Source: Antrodiella citrinella (Eukaryota; Basidiomycota; Agaricomycetes; Polyporales; Steccherinaceae). Taken from it: a stretch of DNA of 32,166 nt. A model generated the notes under the pieces. It did no database searches. It was not told where the DNA came from and worked only from the letters and a program-made list of their open reading frames with translations. Shown piece by piece: positions 20,306-30,266 of the stretch (the first letter of the stretch is position 1; each line of letters begins with the position of its first letter). The stretch covers positions 1 to 32,166 of the forward strand of contig SGPM01000310.1 of assembly GCA_004802725.1 (NCBI GenBank). The letters are read 5' to 3'. A program made the position numbers and the translations under genes.

Positions 20306-21368
20306 ATGCGTCTTCTTGATTCTCAGTCCCTGGGGTTGCTCGTTGGTGCTCTCTGCGTTCCATGGGCTGTCAGCGCTACACCTTCAGCTACGACACAAGC
20401 TAGCGTTCCATTCTTCACCCCAACGGCTGGAGGAGGCTCCTTTTTAACTAATGCAGGAGACGGATTTGGAGAGCCTTTGAACGTGGGTAATCAGGCTACA
20501 TCGGTTATGTCTCATGACACTGACGCCTTTTGGATGGGGTTTTCTTCTAGGTCATCATTTCGGCCCTCAGTTCGCCTGCTGTGCTTACTGTCGAAGGTAT
20601 TATTAATTTTGGACGTGCACTGAACTTGTGAGTGCTTTTCACGACACTGGCGTACGCACTGAAGTTCCAATTGCCTGTCTATCAGTACCACACAATGTGG
20701 CGACCTCACTCTCGGCGGATATCAAAGTGCTAACCTCGGTGACGGGAACGGATACGTCAATCAGACTATCCTGCTCCGGGAATCCTATGGTAACGCTATT
20801 CTTGGTGCGTGCTTAGAGAGCTTCATCGGAGGGGATCACTTCAGGTACGTCGAGATATCTCACATATAGCGGGGATCCTCTTGCTGACCGTCTCATATAT
20901 GCAGGGTCTTCACGCAGAACGGTACCAAAGCTGACAGTGGAGCATTGTTTCTTGCGTACGTTATCCGACTCGGAGCGGGAACATTGCGTTGTAGTGACCG
21001 TTTCGCAGGGCTTCGCATGAGGAAAACCTGACTCTCGGCCATGACATTGGGCCAAACGGATACGATGGAGGAAGGTGCGTATTTGTGTTTTGATGACCCA
21101 GCTTACTTCATCAATATTTATTTTCCTGTCTCGCAACTACAGAGACGATGTGGTGAACCGCGCAACAGGGATCACGTCTTTCGGTGGAGTCACATACAAT
21201 ACCACTGCTCTGAGAATGCTGAATGCTACAGCAGCAGGAAGTCAAGGAGTAAATCATGGTATGCAGGATATTCAGTGCATCTCGAGATCATCATGATTCT
21301 CAATACGGTGTCATCCAGGGATTGCCATAGACGGAACTGTTGTGCTCTTGACTGTGACTATTCAGTAG
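20306..21368 (+). CDS. Secreted protein of a polypore-type hypothetical family (231 aa)
   Basis: Seven exons join in frame: 20306-20482, 20551-20627, 20686-20844, 20905-20955, 21009-21074, 21143-21258, 21319-21368, ending at TAG 21366-21368. I preferred ATG 20306 to the in-frame ATG at 20237 because it gives a clean signal peptide (MRLLDSQSLGLLVGALCVPW, cleaved near VSA-TPSA). The mature protein has SFLTNAGDGFGEPLNVIISA, LNFTTQCGDL, NLGDGNGYVNQTILLRE, LGACLESFIGGDHFRVFTQN and SGALFLAASHEENLTLGHDI, and ends INHG-like (VNHGIAIDGTVVLLTVTIQ). Repeated N-glycosylation sites (NQT, NGT, NLT, NTT, NAT) and two Cys fit an extracellular protein. I believe similar hypothetical secreted proteins occur in wood-decay basidiomycetes, but no biochemical role is known to me. 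Confidence 0.85.
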
Positions 21369-21752
21369 CACACGTGTACAGTCAGTCGGCGCGGAAAACA
21401 GTGGTTCCTGGTTTGCTGTATCGGAAGTCGCATTGGAGGCTGATTCATTACTCATGGCGCCGTCAATTGGCATTATGCCTGTGGCGCGCTCTGAGCATCG
21501 TATGAACGAACACTGTAACGAGTGTCTCGTTTAGTGAAAGTTCACTTGGTCGATATACGATCTATGAGCGTACGTAAATGGTAAGGGCCCATATAATGTT
21601 GAAGATGGTCATGGCCCCCACCCCTGCCCGCATTTTTGACTTTGGATTTTTTTGATCCTTAGATTTCCTCAGCGCATCAGCACGACCTCGAATCTCATAA
21701 ATAACGATGTGCCTCGACCGTTTTCCTGCATACTTTGTCCCCTCCGCTCGTC

Positions 21753-23143
21753 ATGGACTGCACTGCTCACCTTTACCCCCGTCTGCCGATCGAGCTGCTC
21801 GATCGCACCGTTGACTACCTGCACGACGACCCCGATACCCTCTGGTCCTGCACGTCTGTGTCGCATGTGTTCCTCCGTTCCGCACGCTGCCAGCTCTTCC
21901 ATACGCTCTCCATCGCCAACGACCCCTCCTGTGCTCATGGTGGCTACGCGCCGTTCCTCTGCTTCCTGGAGCGTACACCAGAGATATGCGCGTATATCCA
22001 TCAAGTCAAGTTCGTACGCTACCCTGCGTCAGACGAGCAGCCCCTTCCCGTCCCTGAACTCTGCCTGCACATCCTAAGCGAAATACTCTCATATCTCCCC
22101 CGCTTGCACACCCTGATTCTCAGTAAAGACATCCACATCGTGTGCCACTGTCAGCCTCGAGCCCTACCCTTACCACTCCACCATCAAAATGATTCCGAAT
22201 CGGACTTTGGTTCTTCTCAGCTCAAGCTGAAGGCGCTCTCCGTGGATGGTGTCCGCGTAGCGACATCGGAGCACTGGAACACATTCCTCTCCCTGTTTTC
22301 CGCCATCCACAATTTTTCGGTCTCGGATCTGTGCATCTTGCACGGGCCCCGAGAAGGTCGGAGTGGTAGTGCTAGTATCACCGAGACTGGCGCGGATGTG
22401 GAAGCGCTCACCAAGATCGGCACGAAACTAGGTATAGCGGCGATGGTCCTCGACGCTTCAAGAGCCCATGAGTTCGCGTCGTTAAAGACGTTGTCGAGTA
22501 CTCTTCGACGTCGACTCCGTTTCCCAGTCTTGAAGTCGATGGCATTCGGTTTCGATCATGACAAACAGGTGGAAATGTTTGGTGTCTTGCTATCCGGGAG
22601 TGCAGCCTACCTCGAGAACCTGACCCTGCGTTTCCCAGCTCACCCATATTCGTCCGTCCGTCGTAAGTCAGGTGTCGTCCGTCCTGTCTTCCAGCTCGGT
22701 CATTGACGCGTCTTTGTAATTTCCTAGCCGAAGACTGGCGTCATCTGCAGCTGTCATCCCTCGAGCAGCTGAAGGCACTTACCTTCATCGAGACACCTCC
22801 TCTCCCTGCCAAGGGCGAAGCCTTGGACGTCTTCAGCGGGGAAGCCAACCGCACCGTATGCGACGCCATCAAGGCCCTCCTTTCCCTTGCACCTCCCTCG
22901 CTCGAACGTCTGCATTTCCGCTTTCGGCTGCGTGCGTTCGGCACAGGCAGCGCGGGTCAGCTGATGGACAATTTCGGTTGGGACGAGCTCGAGGAGGCGG
23001 CGCGTCGCTGCGAGAGGGTGCAGAGGGTGGTGTTCGAGTTGCAGGGACGGCCAGAGGGAGACGCGTATTTGCAATGTGCGATTGAGGGCCGGGTGGCGGT
23101 TCTGTGCGCGCGAGGCTTGCTGCAGATTGATTTTGAGAAGTGA
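21753..23143 (+). CDS. F-box protein (441 aa)
   Basis: Two exons (21753-22662, 22728-23143) join in frame. The start is ATG 21753 with good context (GTCATGGAC). An N-terminal F-box occupies about residues 8-50: YPRLPIELLDRTVDYLHDD, then LWSCTSVSHVFLRSARCQLF. The remaining roughly 390 residues alternate Leu-rich helices and strands (ILSYLPRLHTLILS, LKLKALSVDGVRV, SLEQLKALTFIE), consistent with a degenerate LRR-like substrate domain. F-box proteins bind Skp1 and present substrates to SCF ubiquitin ligases. This family is greatly expanded in agaricomycetes, and the substrate cannot be inferred. A second F-box gene lies 196 bp downstream in the same orientation, but the two are only distantly similar. 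Confidence 0.88.
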
Positions 23144-23339
23144 TAGCTATGATAAGTACGGTGAAGTAGCGGGAACGCGTGGGTATCCTCTTTTCTTATG
23201 GGGGTCGTTTCAACCGTCGTAAATCTCCATGATAGTTGATAGCTAGTTTCATAATATATGTTGTACGACTGTTACGATGTTTCCGGATCGTTTCTGGAAG
23301 TGGATCGACTCGTTGCCGCGATGATTAAGATGATCAATA

Positions 23340-25266
23340 ATGACTAACGGTAAATGTTATGAGGCAAGTTCCCACGGTCAACTTCCATTTGTAGCAGAGC
23401 AAGCCAAGAGTCTAGACCTTCCTAATGCGCGCTCGTATTTATTCCAAAAGTCTCCCAGCCATGGCCACGGCCGGTCTCCTCTACGCTCGACCACCAGCAC
23501 CCCGAGCTCGTCCTCGTCGTCGTCGTCGGCGCCCCAGCCACCCACCACACAGCTTCCACCCGTCCAACCGTTCGCGTTCATGACCGCGATGTGGAATCAG
23601 GTCCTCCCCGCTTACGCGTCCGTGTCCAGGTCTATTCAGAATCGTCTGCCTAGGAAATGGAGTAAAAGTTTGCGCAGGTGAGCTGGCAATACTTTGATCG
23701 TGTTCTGGACAAAGGGTTGTTGAGCTTGACCTGATTTGGGCTATTCAATTCAGCGACGAGTTGCCCACCACTTTTCCGATCCAGTCATGTCCCTCCATCA
23801 CTCCAGCACCGCTAGTGGAACAGCCTGTGAAGGACATAGTCATGGAAGACTGCACCCTTCCATCGGCGGCCTTCAGTGCGCTTCCCGTAGATATCCTTCG
23901 CAAGGTGTTCTTATTTGTGGGACCCAACGTCCTGTCCAAGATCGCACTCACACACGTCTGCAAGCACTGGCGGACGACTGCGCTCGAGTTCCCCCTGATG
24001 TGGACCCATCTAGACCTCGACTATCTGTCTGGCCTCGCCACCGTAGCCATGGTCTTGCAGCGCTCGAAAGGCCTACCCCTGTCGCTGCATTGCAGCATCT
24101 GGACCGCCCTGCGTCATTCAGTCTGTGTGTCTGAAATCCGCCGTACCTGCGAGGTGGATTTCTCCATCGACTCGTATTCCCAGCTCACAGTGCGACACTT
24201 CCTTGAGAATACCTCAGCGCCTGTGCTGATCCGGTGTAGCCTTGAGTTTTCCACGTATGAAATCCAGGCTCCCTCGATTTTTAAGAAGCAGCATCCGTTG
24301 CTTCGAGATTTGTCCCTTACAAGTTGCCGGATGGCGTATACCGCTGGGAATTACTTTGGTCTCCGAAGACTTGAGATTCGGTGTACCGTTGAGCCAGATT
24401 TGACGTACCCGGAAGACGAGTGTCTCGTCGAATTGTTCAAGTGGTCACCGGACTTGGAAGAAGTCGTACTGCATTCGTGCGCCGTACACCCTCAACTCAC
24501 CAAAGCGTACGTAGGAGATGGTCGCAGGACCAACATCACGCACTTACCGAAGCTTCGGTTGATGGACCTTCGGTTGCGCACGTCCAACATTCACGCCATA
24601 GCGTCCTCCATCCGGCCATCTTCCGACCTCTCTCTGAACATCGTCGCGTCCATATGCCCGGCTACGCCAGAGGACGAACAGATCCTGTCAGAACACAGTC
24701 CGCTCATGGCTGCAGCTCTCAACAGAGCCCAGGCAATCGTCCTCGACGGCAGAGCGTTGACGATGGCAGCCTTCATGGACGTCGATTTACGTAACGAGTC
24801 TATGCGCGTCCAGCTGGACTATCCTCACCCTCTTAACTTTTACAATGTACTCCTCAAGCCTACCATCACTTCAGACATGCTGCCCAACCTCCGACGGCTT
24901 CGTTTCCGTCACACCTCTGCGGAAGACGTCGTCACGATCTTACGCTCCCTGCCCAGTGTCACCACTCTCGAGCTCTGCGTCGACGAGTCGGAGGGCTTCT
25001 CTTGCCGAGACATCCTTTCCGTCCTGGAAGCCGAAATCCGGTCTGGCACATCGTTGTGCCAAGCGCTGCAGACGCTCTCTTTCGACGACGCTCGTCTGGA
25101 CAGCATCTCGCGAGCGACGCTGGTCCAGCTCCGTGCGTTGTTGCCCAATTTGCGGCGCCTCGCGCTGTACAGGTGTGAGGTCGAGGTGGGGCTGGAAGCG
25201 ACGTTGGGAGCGTTGAGCACTTTCGACGTGGTTGAGTGGTCCGAACATGAGATCAGTTCAAGCTAG
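23340..25266 (+). CDS. F-box protein with Leu-rich C-terminal region (616 aa, start uncertain)
   Basis: Two exons (23340-23677, 23754-25266) join in frame. ATG 23340 gives 616 aa with a Ser-rich, Pro-rich N-terminus (a run of eight or more Ser). An internal in-frame ATG at 23580 (MTAMWNQVLPAYASVSRSI) would give 536 aa and is a fair alternative. The F-box follows exon 2 start: FSALPVDILRKVFLFVG, then LSKIALTHVCKHWRTTALEF and PLMWTHLDLDYLSG, a very common agaricomycete arrangement. The rest shows periodic Leu-rich strands (LPNLRRLRFRH, LPSVTTLELCVDE, LPNLRRLALYRCEV) like divergent LRRs. The expected role is substrate receptor of an SCF ubiquitin ligase. Confidence 0.85.
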
Positions 25267-25703
25267 GGGTGACTCGGTGGGTATATGCTGTCTTACCTCG
25301 TTGTCATGCAAAGCTGACTGTGTCCTTAAACCAGCATATAATGGCCTCGGTGCTCATAACCGTCCACATCCGATCCACTTATACCTCATACAGTGCCTCC
25401 GGTTTTCCTCCATGTTTTTTCACAACTCCTGCATTACCTCACTTACATATTCGCTATCCTAAGATGTTTTTTTCATGGTTTGTTGCTTCTCTGGATCTAT
25501 TGCTTTATAGTCTGTATTCATTAGGGTATCGGTAAAAACATGATTCGTTAGTTTGTTGCACTAGGTTTTGTTGCTTCAGAAATGATAGAATTGTTCGTTC
25601 AACACGTTCAACACCGTTACATGCGAGAAAGGTACATTTGGTTGGTACGCAGAGTACAAACAACTATTCCATGTCCCACCAATTAGCGTACACCACTTAT
25701 CCG
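25267..25703. other. Intergenic, convergent 3' ends
   Basis: This 437-bp T-rich region lies between the F-box gene stop and the stop of the minus-strand secreted-protein gene. No coding frame with recognisable features was seen. Confidence 0.6.
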
Positions 25704-26365
25704 TCAAGCGGTACTGGTATTATTAACATAGTCGATGGCATTGTATGACACGCCGACAATCTCGAAAGCTGCGCCCTCCCCCTGAAAGCGTACTCGAACT
25801 TAGTTTCTGTATAAGCCTAAAAGCCCTTGAACGACTCACAGGGCAAGAATCCAAGAACTGCGTGACCAAGAAATAGAGCGTCGTGCTCGGGATGCCCAGG
25901 TCAGGCATCGTGAGGGTCGATGGAAGAGGAGGGAGAGTTGGGATGTTGGGCGGGGAGCTGCCTACACAAAACATCTCAGCCAATATACACACCACACTTA
26001 GCACCCAACTTACTTCCGATCCACCCCAGCCATGCGTCTCCAAACTGGAACAACGCGTCTATGATGTCTGGGTTGTTGGTCGGTAAGGTCGTCGTGACGT
26101 CCGCTGCGGTGGGCATGTGGTCCAACAAGAAGATCTGCAGAGCGTAGAGGCTGGATGGGCATTCGCCGAAGAAGGGGGTGGTGTAGTTGAGGGGGAAGTC
26201 TTGGCCCGCGGCGGCGGCAGTGCCGGGAACGGGAGCGTCGATAATGGTAAAGGGGATGATGGATTCGATGACGGGCGAGCGGCGGTCTAGGGCGGCGGCG
26301 TTCACGCTGGTCGTCGCGGCGAGGAGAGCGAAGAGAGACGTAGTAGTTGCCTTGAAAGAAAACAT
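25704..26365 (-). CDS. Small secreted protein A (183 aa)
   Basis: Three exons (26014-26365, 25840-25961, 25704-25781) join in frame and end at TGA. The start gives a signal peptide (MFSFKATTTSLFALLAATTS, cleaved near VNA-AALDRR). The mature protein contains IIPFTIIDAPVPGTAAAAGQ, DFPLNYTTPFFGECPSSLYA, LQIFLLDHMP, IIDALFQFGDAWLGWIGS, a Pro-rich SSSPPNIPTLPPLPSTLTMP, and YFLVTQFLDSCP. The last exon reads GEGAAFEIVGVSYNAIDYVN. Two Cys and NYT/NNT glycosylation sites are present. Its layout and several motifs match the gene at 26955-27542, so the two are paralogues. A TATA box lies 81 nt upstream of the ATG. No domain is recognised; cell-wall or matrix exposure is inferred from the signal peptide. 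Confidence 0.85.
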
Positions 26366-26445
26366 GGTGAATATGCCTTCGAGTTGTCTGTACTTGGGTG
26401 AGTTGCTGGGTGCAATGTGCTTTTCACTGAAAAAGGCCGTCAGCT

Positions 26446-26453
26446 TATATATA
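26446..26453 (-). promoter_or_regulatory. TATA box of secreted protein A gene
   Basis: TATATATA, read on the minus strand as GGTATATATAAGCTG, lies about 80 nt before the ATG at 26365. Confidence 0.6.
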
Positions 26454-26954
26454 CCTAGCGAGGATGCCGCGCTTCTGCGTCAATTGACAATCAGCGACCA
26501 AAGTCCTGAATATGAAGTTGCATGTCTAGATGACAGTTCCAGTTTGAGGCTTAGTCCTTGAAGCCCGAGGCACGGACTCACGTCTGACAATCGTTATCCT
26601 TCTCACAAACCGTCATCCTTACACATAAGCATGGAAGATTATGCATGCAAGGGGCCCTGTTGTAATGAAAGTGTGCGTGGATCAGAACGGAGCGATTCAA
26701 AGCAATAACGCTTTCACATACCTTCGTCGTAGTGTTGGTCCAGCACAGAACCCAATTTGAAAGTTCCTAGATCGCAGCACAGTATGCGATCACGCTCAAT
26801 TTGAATCCTGGGATACGACGAGAACAAGAGGCGAACATATATCTTCCGTCTATTAGTGCGCCTCAAAAGCCCGACTGGTGGCGTTTGTGTACAAGATCCA
26901 ATTTCAACTCAGCGTCATTCTTGACTAATCCAAAGTAACCTCTCCAATTGTGTC
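26454..26954. other. Intergenic between secreted protein genes
   Basis: This 501-bp spacer lies between the tandem minus-strand secreted-protein genes and carries upstream sequence of gene A and downstream sequence of gene B. No open frame with coding features is seen. Confidence 0.6.
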
Positions 26955-27542
26955 TTACGCGAGCTCGACGGCATCTGAGGCCAAGCCAAAGTCAGTGTGA
27001 CCATCGGGCTACAGGACAGTATCAGCAAATTGTCAAGTATAGTATTTCCGATGTTGACTGACCGGACAGCTCAGGAAAGTCTCAATCACAGCGAAGAACA
27101 CTTCGTCCTCGACGTCCACTGCATCCGGCACAGTGAATGTAGCAGGAGGGGGAGGGGGATCAGACATAGCAGGAAGACCTATCGGGGCCGAAAGTCAGCA
27201 TATTCTCATGAACAGATCGAGATGCAACCCACCAAAGTTTGGAATGAGGAAATTGCCAAAGTGGAACAGCGGATCGTCAAACGTTCCAGTGGATGTGTTG
27301 ACACTCGCCGTCGTGGGATCCTGCGAGAGGAGGTAGTAATCCACGGGGCTGAAGCCGGACTCGCAGGTGTTTGAGTTCTCGTAATGCACACTGAACGGCG
27401 CGTTTGGAGTGATGGTGGTGCCCGCAGCAGGCGCGACTATGGTTCCGCCGGGTCTAACAGAAGCCCTGCGAACGATCGCGCCACTGGACCGCCCGACGAG
27501 TAAGACGGGGAGGACAAATGCGACAGTGCTGAAGAAACGCAT
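26955..27542 (-). CDS. Small secreted protein B, paralogue of A (159 aa)
   Basis: Three exons (27233-27542, 27063-27178, 26955-27008) join in frame and end at TAA. The start gives a signal peptide (MRFFSTVAFVLPVLLVGRSS, cleaved near SGA). The mature part has GTIVAPAAGTTITPNAPFSV, NTCESGFSPVDYYLLSQDPT, FDDPLFHFGNFLIPNFG, a Pro-rich PAMSDPPPPPATFTVPD, FFAVIETFLSCP, and a last exon PDGHTDFGLASDAVEL. Exon phases (1, then 0) and the exon 2 ending in ...CP are the same as in gene A. Overall identity to A is low, so the duplication is old. No known domain was recognised. Confidence 0.85.
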
Positions 27543-27616
27543 GTTGGTATGAGGTTGTGAGGTTGAAAGTGAACCCTGATGACTTCGTTTTTGCTCTTAG
27601 TATGTCGGCGCACTCG

Positions 27617-27624
27617 CTTTTATA
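27617..27624 (-). promoter_or_regulatory. TATA box of secreted protein B gene
   Basis: CTTTTATA on the plus strand reads TATAAAAG on the minus strand, 75 nt before the ATG at 27542, matching the spacing seen for the paralogous gene. Confidence 0.65.
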
Positions 27625-29478
27625 CCATAAGTCTTGCTTTACCCACCCACAAAACGGAGAAAGCGGAAGACGAGAAGTGCAATGCTTGGGTTGCACCATG
27701 GCTGAATCATCCCGGCTCTGACCTCCCCACTTCGGAAAGGCATGCCTGGCGACCCTCCACACAACCATCGGCGCAATAATACCTATGAGACTTTAGACGT
27801 GCCGAGTGAACATGAGGACCTTAGGAAGTTCCCTGTTGACAGTTCAACTGAGCTGAAGACCTGTGCCGGTGACTCATCCAGGAGGTGATGAATGGGCCGA
27901 GTGCACTTCCAGGATATGCAATCTTCATTGCAATCAACGAGCGGGATGCGTGTCTCTCACGTCTGTACTGCAAAAAGTAAGTGTCATACTGGACATCGAA
28001 TGCATTCTCTCACCAGTGAAGTAGATGTAAACGCTTTGTGAGCAAAACATGGCGCTCCTACCACAATAGCTCATGAGTCGGTCCAACCAAGACAGCAGCG
28101 TCTTTGAACAACTCGAGCCGCAACTTGGTGCAAGGGCGGAGACCGGAGACCGCAGATTGATGACGAAGACGTTCAGAAAGCCTCCTGACAGATCGGCGTA
28201 TTGGCACCTCGACCAGTCTGGGTGAACCAATGTTCGAACCTGAGGGTCCACCCTGCAAATGAAATGTCATTTCCGTGCCGGAAAATCATGACATTACGGC
28301 CAGGTGTGAGCGAAACCATAGTTCGGTTCTGGGTGCGAAGAGGAAAAAGCCAGTAGAACCAGCAACAACATACGGTAATCTGTTCCTTCATGAGTGCGTA
28401 GCCTGAACGGCATTATGGCAGTCTGGTACTCACGAACATACGGGACACACATGGTGCATAATTCAGAATGTGCGGATTCAGGTCAGCGCAGGACCAAAGT
28501 TGACATCTTCCTGCAGCGGCATCATTTGTTGTTCAGAAGATGCATTACATCGACCTAGACAGAGGAACACTGATAGTCGGTCATGACACAGTCCAGCGCC
28601 TGTAAGAACATGAGTCGATAGAAAGCTTGTTCCTGGGGACATACATGCAAACATCTGAGACGCTAACATGCAAGATATTCCGCTTGCGAGTGGACGTCAT
28701 TCGGGATGTCCTCTGTTAGTCTTGGATGTCCACATCAGCGGACAAACATTCGGTACAGCAGTGGTTCATATAAATGGGCAAACGTGGCAGAACTGTCAAT
28801 GCCCTAGTGATGCTTAAAAAGGGGGTCCTGGTTGCAGCAAAAGGCATCAGCTTTCAATTGAGAAGGACGAGCTTCATGCACTTACTAGACGGCCAACATC
28901 CTTGCGACTTCGCCAAAAGATGGTGTTGTGATGAAGAGATCGGAGACAATAGATGTCCGAGCGTCTTGCAAACGGCACAACACTCTGAACACGAGCAAAA
29001 ACGTCTTCCAGCGATACGCAGAAGCTGGCCGGGGTTTCAGAAAAATGGCAAACAGAACGTTCCGAGTCAATGTAAAGCTCATGGTCCGCAGATCCGCATT
29101 TTGGCACTGTTGATACCGGAGCGGAAGATCGAGCTGAATTTGATTGCATGGGGCAGGACAAAGACAAAAGACTTGGCAACGCTGTTCAGGCTTTTGTCAG
29201 TCGTCGAAAAATAGGACACGGATGTTTGCTCGGAGACTTTGACGTTGTTGTTAGCGATCAAGTTGTCAATGTCATGACGTTGCGATCCTCGGCGGATGAG
29301 TTCAGGGCAGGCTTCACATGACCAACGCGTACATAGAACACAACAACGACGCGACTCAATCCTGCGGCCGACAGGTGCTCGCTTGTAATCTTATATGTTA
29401 TCATTGATCCATACACAACTTGAAGCTTGAAGTCGTCAGTCGTCTGTATTCTCTCGTACAAGCAACCACATGCTCCAT
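27625..29478. other. 1.85-kb region without a supported gene
   Basis: Several short open stretches occur on both strands (for example plus 28774-29214, and minus 27934-28251, 28874-29179 and 29258-29461). None has a domain, signal peptide or a convincing exon chain. Minus-strand fragments hint at hydrophobic pieces (LNVFVINLRSPVSAL, SRVVVVFYVRVGHVKP) that might be the remains of a membrane-protein gene. I could not connect them in frame. Confidence 0.5.
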
Positions 29479-29886
29479 ATGAAAGTCACTGTCAAGCATT
29501 GGCATGCCATTGCCCAATGGCGCTGGGATGCAGGTTCCACTGACGACGACGATGGTGAAGGCGATGTGTGCGGCATTTGTCGAGTTGCATACGAGGGATG
29601 CTGTCCAACGTGCAAGATGCCTGGTGATGACTGTCCTTTGAGTACGTAGTGCTTCTCTGCACTCTCATGCGCTGACTAATATGCTCTTGCAGTCTGGGGC
29701 GAATGCACCCATGTATTCCATATGCACTGTCTGCTCAAGTGGATAGGCACAGCATCTTCAAAACAACAATGTCCAATGGACAGAAGACCATGGGGTAAGT
29801 TCTGTTGCACAGTTTTATTGTGATGTCCTACTAACTCCCGAGCAGTGACAGCGGAGAGAAAGGTTGACCCAACAGACGCGGTGTAG
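29479..29886 (+). CDS. APC11: Anaphase-promoting complex subunit 11, RING-H2 protein (101 aa)
   Basis: Three exons (29479-29641, 29693-29794, 29846-29886) join in frame and end at TAG. The product starts MKVTVKHWHAIAQWRWDA, as APC11 proteins do, then shows [36 protein letters not shown] and LLKWI. Length and order match the APC11 family (about 85-120 aa). APC11 with the cullin-like APC2 forms the catalytic core of the anaphase-promoting complex, the nuclear ubiquitin ligase that drives exit from mitosis. Compared with animal and yeast APC11, a four-residue acidic insert (DDDD, 22-25) precedes the RING. The final zinc-ligand pair reads CPMD (81-84) where CPMC is usual, resembling RBX1. The C-terminus is extended by VTAERKVDPTDAV. 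Confidence 0.95.
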
Positions 29887-30266
29887 ATTTTGTACTGAGA
29901 GCGACATGTTAGATAAGAATTTTACCAGTGAGAGCTCTTCCTTGCAATCTTCTGTCCAATGCTCACCTGCTTTCAGAAAGGACCAAATGTAGAGTACTGG
30001 AATTCAAGTATTGGCATTGGCAAAAATCAAATACTACTCTGAGACTCTATGAGAGGCTGTGATTGCTGTCACCAGCGGTCGACCCTTCCTATCTGTTCTT
30101 CTTGCCTTTTATGTTCGTCTCTCTTTAGTTGACTTGTCGCTTTAATGTAAAGTACCAACTTCGCTCATATCTTGATTCTGCACGTCCATTGTGACGAACA
30201 TTTTTACATCATGAGTACATTTAGCATGGATACAACGATAGGTACATGTACAAACAATGGTGAATG
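29887..30266. other. Convergent intergenic spacer
   Basis: This 380-bp AT-rich spacer lies between APC11 (plus) and the broken MYND gene (minus). It would hold both 3' UTRs. No gene is seen. Confidence 0.6.

Noticed and set aside
28200..28290. GGTTCGAAC on the minus strand as a tRNA T-loop
   Set aside because: Flanking bases do not form a T-stem and no other tRNA arm is present.
28774..29214. 146-codon plus-strand frame upstream of APC11
   Set aside because: No domain, signal peptide or convincing composition was seen. The opposite strand is equally open in pieces, so neither is supported.
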